In this document: positions 36,804-44,298 of the stretch, one piece after another
Layout: each line of letters opens with the position of its first letter
Position numbering within the stretch: the stretch's first letter is position 1
From: Marinobacter maritimus
Lineage (GTDB): Bacteria > Pseudomonadota > Gammaproteobacteria > Pseudomonadales > Oleiphilaceae
DNA length: 64,000 nucleotides
NCBI RefSeq assembly: GCF_007671675.1
Contig: NZ_VCGW01000002.1
Coordinates: 124,001-188,000, forward strand
Reading direction: 5' to 3'
Notes under the pieces: model-generated
Databases searched by the model: none
What the model saw: only the letters and a program-made list of their open reading frames with translations
Told to the model about the DNA's origin: nothing
Made by a program: the position numbers and the translations under genes

Positions 36804-36866
36804 GTTTAACAACACGTTGCACGCGACCTGCGCTTCGCTCCGGCACGTGAACATATTTCGTTAGCT
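36804..36866 (+). repeat. attC of cassette 6
   Basis: R'' GTTTAAC, R' GTTAGCT. Confidence 0.8.
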
Positions 36867-37280
36867 GGTAGTGCTTTGTCCTTTTTTGGTGGTTTGGTGC
36901 CAGTGGCCTTGGCCGAAAGTGGGTAGTGCATCCGAATGTTTTGGTGGCTTTGCCAAGGCCCGCACATTCGGCGGGTCGTTGGCAGCTCAATCGCTCTCTG
37001 GTGTTGGTTTGAAAATCGTTATTGGCCTTGCGGGGCTGTCCGCCGATAATTCATATTAGATCTGCTAATCTGAAGTTCAGGTTCATTCACCGCATCGTTG
37101 GCGGTGGTTTTATAGCGGTGCATCGGCGGGTGTTGGTGCAAGGGCAGTGGAGCAGGCCGTCGCGTTGGTTGCCAGGGAATGGTCTTCACAGTTACCCCCA
37201 GCTAACCAGTCGCTCAAGTGCGTTCCCGGCCCGAGGGCCGTCCACCGGATGCCCTTGTCAGGGCACCGCTTAGCTTCGCG
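36861..37280 (+). other. Cassette 7, no convincing gene
   Basis: A 420-bp cassette without a credible reading frame. The longest forward frames (62 and 83 codons) lack a ribosome site and normal composition. It may be a promoter or RNA cassette, or a decayed gene. Confidence 0.6.
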
Positions 37281-37286
37281 TTAAAA
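37200..37286 (+). repeat. attC of cassette 7
   Basis: R'' AGCTAAC, R' GTTAAAA; GGCCCGAGGGCC centre, close to the attC of cassette 4. Confidence 0.88.
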
Positions 37287-37310
37287 GGGCACATCACCAG
37301 AGGATGAGCC

Positions 37311-37541
37311 ATGGAGATTGATGAAGAGAAAATCGATGAGGCCGTATTGGCTTTGCTATACCTGACTTTGCATGATGGCGGTCGGGCGTGGAAATCCTTT
37401 GATTGGGATGCCATGAATAGGCTTCATGAAAAGGGTCTCATTGAGAACCCGGTTGGTAAGGCTAAGTCTGTCCTGTTCACAGAGGGCGGTCTAAAAGAGT
37501 CAGAGCGTCTGTTCCAGAAACTTTTCACCAAGGGCTCTTGA
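37311..37541 (+). CDS. DUF6429 family protein (cassette 8)
   Basis: A 76-residue acidic protein matching DUF6429: MEIDEEKIDEAVLALLYLTL, then SFDWDAMNRLHEKGLIENPV and GKAKSVLFTEGG. It looks like a small winged-helix-type fold. The ATG has GAGGATGAG upstream and lies 30 bp inside the cassette. These proteins are common in integrons; the role is unknown. Confidence 0.85.
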   Translation: MEIDEEKIDEAVLALLYLTLHDGGRAWKSFDWDAMNRLHEKGLIENPVGKAKSVLFTEGGLKESERLFQKLFTKGS

Positions 37542-37557
37542 ACTTGGATGGCAGGCC

Positions 37558-37647
37558 TTTTAACCAAGCGGTCAACCGGACGCCAAAAGCTTATCGCTTT
37601 TGGTTCCCTACGCTGCGCTCCGGCGCCGGTTACCATCAGCGTTAAGC
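37558..37647 (+). repeat. attC of cassette 8
   Basis: R'' TTTTAAC, R' GTTAAGC; 'GGTCAACCGGACGCCAAAAG' family with CTTTTGGTTCCC return arm. Confidence 0.88.
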
Positions 37648-37660
37648 ACAAGGAGTGAGT

Positions 37661-38038
37661 GTGAAAAGAAACCCGGAGATCATCCGAAATATCCTTCTCG
37701 CTTGTGAACGCGCCAAGCCTTTGGAGCAGTTTTCAAACGCTGATGTAGAGTGTGATTCTGGTCAAGAGTGGGAGGTTTCAGAGCATATTCGTCTTTTGGA
37801 CGAAGCAGGCTTTATTCGAGCAACGATAAGCAAGGAGCTAAACCCTCAGAGCCCACCTACCTGCTATATTCGCAGCATTACTTGGGATGGTTACGAATAC
37901 CTAGACACGATTAGAGATCCTGAGATTTGGTCCAAAACTAAAGGGTCTTTGGCAAAGGTGGGCGGTACGTTGTCTATTGAGCTAATCATGGCAATTGCCA
38001 AGCATGCGGTCCGAGAAAAACTCGGGCTGGAGGTGTAG
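37661..38038 (+). CDS. DUF2513 family protein (cassette 9)
   Basis: A 125-residue protein of the DUF2513 family (KRNPEIIRNILLACE opening; HIRLLDEAGFIRA; CYIRSITWDGYEYLDTIRD), a winged-helix-like fold found in many mobile elements. Start GTG 37661 with AAGGAG five to six nt upstream; another GTG lies two codons earlier. Function unknown. Confidence 0.82.
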   Translation: MKRNPEIIRNILLACERAKPLEQFSNADVECDSGQEWEVSEHIRLLDEAGFIRATISKELNPQSPPTCYIRSITWDGYEYLDTIRDPEIWSKTKGSLAKVGGTLSIELIMAIAKHAVREKLGLEV

Positions 38039-38039
38039 T

Positions 38040-38140
38040 GCTTAACAAGTCGCTGTAGTACGCGGCCGATGGCCGCCGGACGCCCTTTTCATTGCGGCTT
38101 CGCCTTCATTACAAGGTCGCCGCTAAGCTCGGCGTTAGAT
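38040..38140 (+). repeat. attC of cassette 9
   Basis: R'' GCTTAAC, R' GTTAGAT; combines GGCCGATGGCCGCCGGACG with a TTGCGGCTTCGCCTTCATT centre, so it is longer (101 bp). Confidence 0.88.
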
Positions 38141-38534
38141 GGAAGTACCAAGTGTGACAGATGATCAATACATAGACCGGATCAGGAAGTATCACGCTCG
38201 CCGTAAGGTGATTGGTGTTGTTGGTATCGTCATATCACTCATCGTCGCCGTCGCATCTTATCTGGGACACCAAGCTCTCCAGAATTCGGTAGATGAGCGT
38301 CTTGAAGCCCGAATGTTTTTGGCCGAAGGACGTTTGGTTGAAAAATCCGATATTTCTAACATCGAATCGCTTCTCGACATTTCGCATGCATTGGGAGTTC
38401 GTAACGGTTCACTGTTAGCTCAATCGCTCACCGGAGCAGGCGTCCTCTGCGTTTTTTGTATTTTCTATGTATTCGGTGGCAGAAAGGAGCGGTTGTTACT
38501 TCGATACTATGATCAGGCAACATCTAACCAATAG
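38139..38534 (+). CDS. Small membrane protein (cassette 10)
   Basis: A 131-residue protein with two membrane helices (VIGVVGIVISLIVAVASYLG and GAGVLCVFCIFYVFGG) separated by a charged region. The ATG is only 4 nt inside the cassette; a GTG at 38154 with GGAAG upstream is an alternative. The family is not recognised. Confidence 0.7.
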   Translation: MEVPSVTDDQYIDRIRKYHARRKVIGVVGIVISLIVAVASYLGHQALQNSVDERLEARMFLAEGRLVEKSDISNIESLLDISHALGVRNGSLLAQSLTGAGVLCVFCIFYVFGGRKERLLLRYYDQATSNQ

Positions 38535-38609
38535 TTGCAGTGCGTTCCGGGCCCAAAGGCCCTCCACCGGACTTCCCTGACGGGCCGCCGCTGAACAAAA
38601 GCGTTATGT
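38522..38609 (+). repeat. attC of cassette 10
   Basis: R'' ATCTAAC, R' GTTATGT; CGGGCCCAAAGGCCCTCCACC centre. The end of the cassette gene lies inside it. Confidence 0.85.
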
Positions 38610-38890
38610 TTCAAAGTACTCTATCTATGGCCACGAAGCCCAGTAAGCGGAAGCTGAAAAAGAAAATCATAGCGTGCAGTGCTTTCGGAGCGGCAGTAGT
38701 CGTTTGTTTTTGGTGGGCATACTCGCTATTCACTGGTTCTTCAGATTGCGGCCCAAGCGGCACACAACTCGGTCTGCTTGTCGCGCCTCTTTGCGCTGCA
38801 TTTGGGAACAAAGCAGTAGCGGCAATACCTATGTTGGGCGCTGTTGTTTCGGCCGTGATGTTTGTGAGTGAAGCGCGTGAAAAAATATAA
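38606..38890 (+). CDS. Small membrane protein (cassette 11)
   Basis: A 94-residue protein with a basic N-terminus (KPSKRKLKKK) and two or three hydrophobic segments (IIACSAFGAAVVVCFWWAYS; AIPMLGAVVSAVMFV). The ATG sits in the R' core (GTTATG), with no ribosome site; an ATG at 38627 is an alternative. No family recognised. Confidence 0.65.
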   Translation: MFQSTLSMATKPSKRKLKKKIIACSAFGAAVVVCFWWAYSLFTGSSDCGPSGTQLGLLVAPLCAAFGNKAVAAIPMLGAVVSAVMFVSEAREKI

Positions 38891-38971
38891 CAAGGCAATT
38901 AAATTTGTTCCGGCCCGATGGGCCTCCACCGGACGCCCTTTTCAGGGCGCCGTTTATTGCTGGCGTTACAC
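38885..38971 (+). repeat. attC of cassette 11
   Basis: R'' ATATAAC, R' GTTACAC; GGCCCGATGGGCCTCCACC centre. Confidence 0.85.
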
Positions 38972-38996
38972 CTCGCTAACCTAATCTTGAGATTTG

Positions 38997-39011
38997 TACG
39001 GCATTGCCGTA
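38997..39011. promoter_or_regulatory. Operator-like palindrome upstream of the higBA-like pair (cassette 12)
   Basis: TACGGCATTGCCGTA, a perfect 7-1-7 inverted repeat 11 bp before the toxin ATG, placed where a HigA-type antitoxin would repress its own operon. Confidence 0.65.
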
Positions 39012-39021
39012 TATTTTGGCT

Positions 39022-39333
39022 ATGCTATTCATTGAAACCTCAACATTCACCAAGTTGTTGCCGAGCTACCTCACGGACGAAGAATATCGTGGGCTCCAAA
39101 CATACCTTTTGCAGAAGCCTGATGCAGGCGATCTCATCAAAGGGTCTGGTGGTGTTCGGAAGGTTCGCTGGGCGCCAGTCGGATCGGGCAAGAGTGGCGG
39201 CATTCGAGCAATTTATTATTGGAAGAAGTCTGACCACGAAGTATGAATGCTGACGTTGTACAGTAAATCTGAGCGTGCCTCGATTCCTGGGCACATGCTC
39301 AAGCAGATAGCGGAGGCCATCAAAAATGAGTGA
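39022..39333 (+). pseudogene. HigB/RelE-type toxin with an in-frame stop (cassette 12)
   Basis: Codons 1-74 encode a RelE/HigB2-like toxin (GLQTYLLQKPDAGDLIKGSG, VRKVRWAPVGSGKSGGIRAI). Then TGA occurs at 39244-39246. The same frame continues for 28 codons with matching toxin sequence (MLTLYSKSERASIPGHMLKQ) to a second stop overlapping the antitoxin start. The related toxin at 47454 has Trp at this point (EIWLLVIYKK), so TGG to TGA is the simplest cause. The toxin should be truncated and inactive unless TGA is read through. Confidence 0.85.
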
Positions 39334-39613
39334 TAGAAATCTTGGTGCGGAAATCCTTGCTGGGCTTGATGAAATCAAACAGTTCAAAAAGGGCAATCTG
39401 GCGCTGCGAACTCAAGAGTTGTCTGAGCCCTCAGCGCCGCAGGTTATTCGGCTGAAACTAAAAATGTCTCAGTCTGCCTTTGCGGGTCTCATGGGGGTCA
39501 GTGTGCGCACTCTACAGGATTGGGAGCAAGGGCGTAGAGAACCACAAGGCTCAGCAGTTGCACTGTTGCGCATCGCAGAACAACATCCGGAAGTTTTTAG
39601 CCAACTGCACTGA
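39326..39613 (+). CDS. HigA-type antitoxin, XRE family (cassette 12)
   Basis: A 95-residue antitoxin with a C-terminal Cro/CI helix-turn-helix (MSQSAFAGLMGVSVRTLQDW, EQGRREPQGSA). It is intact and overlaps the toxin frame by 8 nt. It resembles the antitoxin at 47761 (TLQEWEQGRREPSG). With a broken toxin it may now be a solitary repressor. Confidence 0.88.
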   Translation: MSDRNLGAEILAGLDEIKQFKKGNLALRTQELSEPSAPQVIRLKLKMSQSAFAGLMGVSVRTLQDWEQGRREPQGSAVALLRIAEQHPEVFSQLH

Positions 39614-39625
39614 GTAAGTCGCAAG

Positions 39626-39715
39626 GTGTAACCAGACGGTCAACCGGACACCAAAAGCTTTCTGCTTTTGGTTCCCTTCGCTGGCGCTCCGGTGCCGGTT
39701 ACCTAAGCGTTATGT
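39626..39715 (+). repeat. attC of cassette 12
   Basis: R'' GTGTAAC, R' GTTATGT; same family as the attC of cassette 8 (GGTCAACCGGAC / CCAAAAGC). Confidence 0.88.
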
Positions 39716-39748
39716 GTACTTCATCCAAAGGCCATGGGAGAGGTTCTG

Positions 39749-40150
39749 ATGACTGATCATTTCGGTTCTTGTCTGTGTGGCACCGTGAACTTTGAGGTAA
39801 AAGGTGACTTCGATAGCTTTTACCTGTGTCATTGTCAGCATTGCCAAAAAGATACGGGTTCGGCTCATGCGGCAAATCTATTCTCCCAGTCAGCTAAATT
39901 GGTGTGGCGGTCGGGTGCAGATGCTGTGACTTCCTTTACGCTTCCAGGCACTCGTCATAATAAAAGCTTTTGTAAGTTGTGTGGCTCAGCATTGCCAAAC
40001 ACTCAGGTCCCCGGCTTGCTCATCGTTCCCGCAGGGTGCTTGGACACTGAAGTCTCTATGGCGCCAACAGCGCATATATTTTTATCCAGCAAAGCTGCTT
40101 GGGATGGGGAGTTAGGGAAAGTGCCGGAGTTCGAGGAACTGCCAGATTGA
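39749..40150 (+). CDS. GFA / CENP-V family zinc protein (cassette 13)
   Basis: A 133-residue GFA-domain protein. Zinc ligands: CLCGTVNFEV, CHCQHCQKDTGS and CKLCGSALPN. Relatives bind zinc and include glutathione-dependent formaldehyde-activating enzyme, although most have no proven activity. The ATG at 39749 has GGGAGAGG upstream; an in-frame ATG five codons earlier overlaps that site. Confidence 0.9.
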   Translation: MTDHFGSCLCGTVNFEVKGDFDSFYLCHCQHCQKDTGSAHAANLFSQSAKLVWRSGADAVTSFTLPGTRHNKSFCKLCGSALPNTQVPGLLIVPAGCLDTEVSMAPTAHIFLSSKAAWDGELGKVPEFEELPD

Positions 40151-40159
40151 GCTCCTATC

Positions 40160-40229
40160 ACATAACCAGAGGCTGTTGGCGGACGCACCTACGCTGCGCT
40201 TCGGCACGCCGCAAAGCCAAGCGTTAAGT
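40160..40229 (+). repeat. attC of cassette 13
   Basis: R'' ACATAAC, R' GTTAAGT; 'GGCTGTTGGCGGACG...CACGCCGCAAAGCCAAGC' family. Confidence 0.88.
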
Positions 40230-40242
40230 TTCAGGTGGAACT

Positions 40243-40734
40243 TTGGATAACAGTCTAATGGCAGAAGAAATAGCGAAATTGGTGATCGATCAATCCTACT
40301 GGGGAGATCAATGGTTTTTGTTTTTTTGTTTGCTAGTCGTCGCGTTAGTCGCAGCTATTAGCTCGTGGGGCGGTTCATATTTGAGTACTAGAGCCCAGAA
40401 TTCAGCCATGCGAGCCGATTTCCAGCGGGCTCTCGAAGATCTTGAAGAGCAAACAAAGGCAGTCAAAAGAATCGAAGAGGAAATTTCCCATAAATATCTC
40501 GAACAAAGGGAAGTGTTCCGTATCAAGCGCGAGAAGGTCGAATATCTGTACCTTGAGTTGGAACGGGAAATGGGGCTACTAAGCCACAACTTCAGAGTGG
40601 TAGCTATGGATGCGTCAGAAGATGTTGTAACCACAAGTCACAATGTAGAGATGATGCTTTCGCTGTATTTCAAAAATGAACTAAGAAAAGAACTCGATTT
40701 TTACAGAGATAAAAAGAACGTAACCGTCCGGTGA
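40243..40734 (+). pseudogene. 5' part of a membrane/coiled-coil protein gene split by IS66 (cassette 14)
   Basis: Before the insertion this frame encodes a protein with one N-terminal membrane helix (WFLFFCLLVVALVAAISSWG) and a long charged coiled coil (RALEDLEEQTKAVKRIEEE). At 40720 it runs into the IS66 left end and stops after four foreign codons. Removing the IS and one 8-bp target copy restores one frame with the segment at 43155-43340, giving about 220 residues. The start is probably the TTG at 40243 with AGGTGG upstream, or the ATG at 40258. No family recognised. Confidence 0.85.
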
Positions 40735-40768
40735 TCTCATCTTGAGTCAGGCGCTGCCGCCGTCAGGA

Positions 40769-40797
40769 TAGTGTCCACTTATTTTCTAGTGGACACT
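40769..40797 (+). other. Hairpin upstream of IS66 tnpA
   Basis: AGTGTCCACT and AGTGGACACT are perfect 10-bp arms with an 8-nt loop just before the tnpA ATG. It may limit transposase translation or block read-in from the host promoter. Confidence 0.5.
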
Positions 40798-40801
40798 TAA
40801 C

Positions 40802-41179
40802 ATGAACGAATTAAGCGTAACCAAGCCCTATCAACGCCGTCGCCGGTTTTCCCGGGAATTCAAAGCCGGGATTGTTGCCCAGTGCCAAGAGCCAGGCGCA
40901 TCCGTCTCCCGAATCTCTCTGGATAACGGCCTCAACGCCAACATGGTTCGGCGCTGGATCAGTGAGGCGCACCGAGCGGATAAAGTACCCTCGAAAACAG
41001 CGGGGTTCGTGCCGGTCAACTTGCCGGCAGCATCTTCTGCATCTGGCAACCAATCAGCTTCGAATAAGCGTAGCACCATCCGTATCGAGATTCCCCGCGC
41101 CGGTGGCTCAGTTGTGGTGGAGTGGCCAGCGGAGCAGGCACACCAATGTGCTGCCCTGTTGCGGGACCTGCTGGGATGA
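40802..41179 (+). CDS. tnpA: IS66 family accessory protein TnpA
   Basis: A 125-residue IS66 Orf1 protein with an N-terminal HTH (RRRRFSREFKAGIVAQCQEP, SRISLDNGLNANMVRRWI). It overlaps tnpB by 4 nt (ATGA). Confidence 0.92.
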   Translation: MNELSVTKPYQRRRRFSREFKAGIVAQCQEPGASVSRISLDNGLNANMVRRWISEAHRADKVPSKTAGFVPVNLPAASSASGNQSASNKRSTIRIEIPRAGGSVVVEWPAEQAHQCAALLRDLLG

Positions 41180-41511
41180 TTCGTATCGATGAGATCTGGC
41201 TGGCCACCGAACCGCTGGACATGCGAGCCGGGCCTGACAAGGCCCTGGCTCGGGTGATTCAGGTGTTTGGTTCAGCCAGGCCCCACTGCGCCTACCTGTT
41301 CGCCAACAAACGGGGTAACCGGATGAAGGTGCTGATCCATGATGGCCTGGGCATCTGGCTCTGTGCCCGCCGGTTGAACCGGGGCAAGTTCCACTGGGGC
41401 GAAGCCTGGCGCGGTGACCAATTACGCCTGACTGAGGAACAGTTGTCTGCCCTCGTTCAGGGACTGCCCTGGCAGCGCATTGGCGCTGACGGCGTCATCT
41501 CCATCCTGTAA
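41176..41511 (+). CDS. tnpB: IS66 family accessory protein TnpB
   Basis: A 111-residue IS66 Orf2 protein (EPLDMRAGPDKALARV, VFANKRGNRMKVLIHDGLG-type core, here LFANKRGNRMKVL). Required together with TnpA and TnpC in studied IS66 elements. The start is the ATG that overlaps the tnpA stop. Confidence 0.93.
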   Translation: MIRIDEIWLATEPLDMRAGPDKALARVIQVFGSARPHCAYLFANKRGNRMKVLIHDGLGIWLCARRLNRGKFHWGEAWRGDQLRLTEEQLSALVQGLPWQRIGADGVISIL

Positions 41512-41586
41512 CCATAAGTGCCGTAGTACTGCTATAGCCAGAACCGCGAATCGCTTGCAGTACATGGGCTTGGCATACTAACGGGC

Positions 41587-43131
41587 ATGACTCAGCGCCC
41601 CAATCTCGACCAACTCTCTGCCGATCAGCTCCGTGCTCTGGCCACGGAACTGTTCGATCGTGTCGAGAATAAGGAGCGTGCCCTGGTGCACCGTGATGCG
41701 GTCATCGAGAAGCTGACCCACGAAGTGGCCATCCTAAAGCGTCACAAGTACGCCCGCCGCAGTGAGCAACTCAATGCGGTTCAGGGGAAACTGCTGGACG
41801 AACTGATCGACAGTGACTTGGCGGCGATCGAAGCCGAGCTTGAACAGGCGATGACCGAGGAGCAGAAAGCAGCCCGGCCAAAGCAAAAGCCCAAGCGCAC
41901 CCCGCTGCCACCTGAACTGCCCCGGACCCTGATCCACCACGAACCGGAAAACACCCACTGCCAGTGCGGTTGCCAGCTCCAGCGTATTGGCGAAGACGTC
42001 AGCGAGAAGCTGGATTACGTGCCGGGTGAGTTCACCGTGGAGCGCCACATCCGGGGCAAGTGGGCCTGCGACAGCTGCGAAACCCTGATCCAGGCACCGG
42101 TCCCACCGCAGGTGATCGACAAGGGGATCCCCACTGCCGGTCTGCTGGCACAGGTACTGGTGGCCAAGTACGCCGACCATCTGCCGCTGTACCGCCAGGA
42201 ACGCATCTTCGGCCGTGCCGGTCTCGAAATCCCACGCCCCACTCTGGCCGAATGGGTGGGTGCCTGCGGCGTGCAGTTGCAGCCCCTGGTGGATGCGCTG
42301 AGAAACGCCTTACTGGAACACGACGTTCTGCATGCCGATGAAACGCCGGTCAGCATGCTGGCCCCGGGCAAGAAGAAAACCCATAAGGCCTACGTCTGGG
42401 CCTACTGCACCACACCGTTCTCGGATCTGAAAGCCACCGTTTACGACTTCGCCCCAAGCCGGGCGGGTGAGCATGCCCGCGCCTTCCTGGGCGACTGGCA
42501 GGGCAAACTGGTCTGTGACGACTACGCCGGTTACAAGGCCGGGTTCGGCAACGGCATCACCGAAATCGGCTGTATGGCCCACGCCCGGCGCAAGTTCTAC
42601 GACTTGCATGAGGCCAACAAGAGCGAACTGGCGGCCAAGGCGCTGGAATACATTGGCGGACTTTACGAGATCGAACGGGACACCAAAGATCTACCGCCGG
42701 ATAAACGGCAGGAAATCCGGCAAATCAAAGCCAAACCGCTTGCCGATGCACTGCATCAGTGGATGCTGGCGCATCGCCAGAAAGTGCCGGATGGCTCCGG
42801 CTCGGCCAAAGCCCTGGATTACAGCCTCAAACGTTGGGAAGCGCTGACGCGCTACCTGAACGATGGTGCTGTGCCCATCGACAACAACTGGGTGGAAAAC
42901 CAGATCCGGCCGTGGGCGCTGGGCCGCTCCAACTGGCTGTTCGCGGGATCGCTGCGCAGTGGTCAGCGTGCGGCTGCCGTGATGACTCTGATCCAGTCAG
43001 CCAAGCTGAACGGGCACGATCCGTATGCCTATCTGAAGGATGTGCTGACCCGACTGCCGACGCAGAAGAACAACGCCATCCACGAACTGTTGCCCCACAA
43101 CTGGAAGCCGGCTATACCTGACAAGGTGTGA
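41587..43131 (+). CDS. tnpC: IS66 family transposase TnpC
   Basis: A 514-residue DDE transposase. N-terminal leucine-zipper-like region, then a zinc-finger region (CQCGCQL, WACDSCETL), and the acidic triad in VLHADETPVSM, LVCDDYAGYKA and NNWVENQIRPWALG. The stop lies at the right inverted repeat. Confidence 0.95.
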   Translation: MTQRPNLDQLSADQLRALATELFDRVENKERALVHRDAVIEKLTHEVAILKRHKYARRSEQLNAVQGKLLDELIDSDLAAIEAELEQAMTEEQKAARPKQKPKRTPLPPELPRTLIHHEPENTHCQCGCQLQRIGEDVSEKLDYVPGEFTVERHIRGKWACDSCETLIQAPVPPQVIDKGIPTAGLLAQVLVAKYADHLPLYRQERIFGRAGLEIPRPTLAEWVGACGVQLQPLVDALRNALLEHDVLHADETPVSMLAPGKKKTHKAYVWAYCTTPFSDLKATVYDFAPSRAGEHARAFLGDWQGKLVCDDYAGYKAGFGNGITEIGCMAHARRKFYDLHEANKSELAAKALEYIGGLYEIERDTKDLPPDKRQEIRQIKAKPLADALHQWMLAHRQKVPDGSGSAKALDYSLKRWEALTRYLNDGAVPIDNNWVENQIRPWALGRSNWLFAGSLRSGQRAAAVMTLIQSAKLNGHDPYAYLKDVLTRLPTQKNNAIHELLPHNWKPAIPDKV

Positions 43132-43146
43132 TGGCCGGACGCTTAC

Positions 43147-43340
43147 AAAAGAACGACCTGATTGCGAAAATTAAAGATTTGGCGCAAGAAAATATTGGAA
43201 ACAAAGGCTTAGTGAGAATCGATCGGTTAGAGCGAAATAGCAGCTACATTAAAAACTTCAACCAGGCAAAAATTAACATTGAACTTGGTCTGGAGAGAAT
43301 CATGGAAAACTTAACAAGTGTAGGCAAGGGACGCTCCTGA
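43147..43340 (+). pseudogene. 3' part of the cassette-14 gene split by IS66
   Basis: After the right target copy the frame continues in phase with the 5' part: KNDLIAKIKDLAQENIG, then a charged helical tail (RIDRLERNSSYIKNFNQAK) to TGA at 43340. The stop lies within the attC, so the cassette gene originally filled the cassette. Confidence 0.85.
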
Positions 43341-43368
43341 CGTCGCGCCCCTGCTACTTGCGTTATAT
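43309..43368 (+). repeat. attC of cassette 14
   Basis: R'' ACTTAAC, R' GTTATAT; short (60 bp) family with GGGACGCTCCTGACGTCGCGCCCC, similar to the next attC. Confidence 0.85.
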
Positions 43369-43383
43369 GAATGAATCTGAGAC

Positions 43384-43863
43384 ATGAGAAATTTCAAAGA
43401 GTTTAAACAGTCCTATTTAAAAGAACGAAGTGAGCATGTTGACCGAAATTTTTTTACGCTATTCGGTTTTTTCTATCGGCTGGTAGGATCAGAGGGATAC
43501 TGGTTGAGATTTATAGAGCGCGAAACGAGTATCGCTCGGTACGGTGTGGCGTGGCTGTCTGAGCTTCTCAGTAAAAACGCTGTAACGAAGAGTGAGCTAA
43601 ACGATTACATGCTGGCTCTCAAAAACACCAACTCAAAAATTTCAGAGCGTAGTAATTTTATTCTAATCTTTGTTAGCGCGATCTCAGTGCTCGGTTTGAG
43701 CTCTCTGAATACTGTTTTTTCAGAGCACTTTTCCAGTCCTCCCAAAGGATTTCTATTCGCTATTGCGGTTATTATCGTGGGAGTGCTCATCGAGAGAGTT
43801 CGGGGGCAATTTCGAATTGCAATCCACGAAGAGTTGATCAATGTGATCGACCGATGCATATAA
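43384..43863 (+). CDS. Hypothetical membrane protein (cassette 15)
   Basis: A 159-residue protein with two membrane helices in the C-terminal half (FILIFVSAISVLGLSSLNTV and GFLFAIAVIIVGVLIERV) and a long charged N-terminal part (KEFKQSYLKERSEHVDRNFF). No family recognised. The stop lies in the attC R'' core. Confidence 0.7.
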   Translation: MRNFKEFKQSYLKERSEHVDRNFFTLFGFFYRLVGSEGYWLRFIERETSIARYGVAWLSELLSKNAVTKSELNDYMLALKNTNSKISERSNFILIFVSAISVLGLSSLNTVFSEHFSSPPKGFLFAIAVIIVGVLIERVRGQFRIAIHEELINVIDRCI

Positions 43864-43917
43864 CCAGTGCAGGCAAGGGACGCTCCTGACGTCGCGCCCC
43901 TGCTGCAAGCGTTATGT
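43858..43917 (+). repeat. attC of cassette 15
   Basis: R'' ATATAAC, R' GTTATGT; same 60-bp family as the attC of cassette 14. Confidence 0.88.
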
Positions 43918-43946
43918 GCACAAAGATTCCACCTCGGAGATAGTGA

Positions 43947-44189
43947 ATGGAAGATGATTTTGAAGTCGAGATGAGTCCCCTTTGCCAGGAACTGACGGCT
44001 GACGGGAAAACGGTCAAAGTGGACATCTACCGTGGTGACACTGGCGGCTGGATTCTCGAAGTGGTGGATGAGTTCGGTAACTCCACCGTTTGGGATGACG
44101 AATTCGATACTGATGTGGGAGCTCTGGACGAGGCCAAAGCGACTATCAGGGATGAGGGCATTGATTCTTTAATTGGCATCGACTCGTGA
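43947..44189 (+). CDS. Small acidic hypothetical protein (cassette 16)
   Basis: An 80-residue acidic protein (EMSPLCQELTADGKTVKVDI, GGWILEVVDEFGNSTVWDDE) with CTCGGAGA upstream of its ATG. It looks like a compact alpha/beta domain. I recognise no named family. Confidence 0.7.
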   Translation: MEDDFEVEMSPLCQELTADGKTVKVDIYRGDTGGWILEVVDEFGNSTVWDDEFDTDVGALDEAKATIRDEGIDSLIGIDS

Positions 44190-44206
44190 ACCCCTGTGAA
44201 TCAATC

Positions 44207-44296
44207 ACATAACCAAGCGGTCAACCGGACGCCAAAAGCGTGCCGCTTTTGGTTCCCTCCGCTGCGCTCCGGTGCCGGTTACCATCAGCGTTAGCA
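44207..44296 (+). repeat. attC of cassette 16
   Basis: R'' ACATAAC, R' GTTAGCA; GGTCAACCGGACGCC / GCTTTTGGTTCCC family. Confidence 0.88.
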
Positions 44297-44298
44297 CC

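Larger units (their letters stand above)
36434..36860 (+). repeat. Cassette 6: 427-bp SOS-box hairpin cassette, copy 3
   Basis: Third copy, head-to-tail with copy 2 and exactly 427 bp long. I see no difference from copy 2. Confidence 0.88.
40720..43146 (+). mobile_element. Complete IS66-family insertion sequence
   Basis: Length 2,427 bp. Left end GTAACCGTCCGGTGATC (40720-40736), right end GATGGCCGGACGCTTAC (43130-43146); as inverted repeats they match at most positions. It is flanked by the direct repeat AAAAGAAC (40712-40719 and 43147-43154), the 8-bp target duplication expected for IS66. It carries the usual three genes tnpA, tnpB and tnpC. All look intact, so the element may still move. 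Confidence 0.95.

Noticed and set aside
34206..36860. CRISPR-like repeats
   Set aside because: The repeated units are whole 427-bp cassettes and attC sites, with no short regular repeat-spacer pattern and no cas genes.
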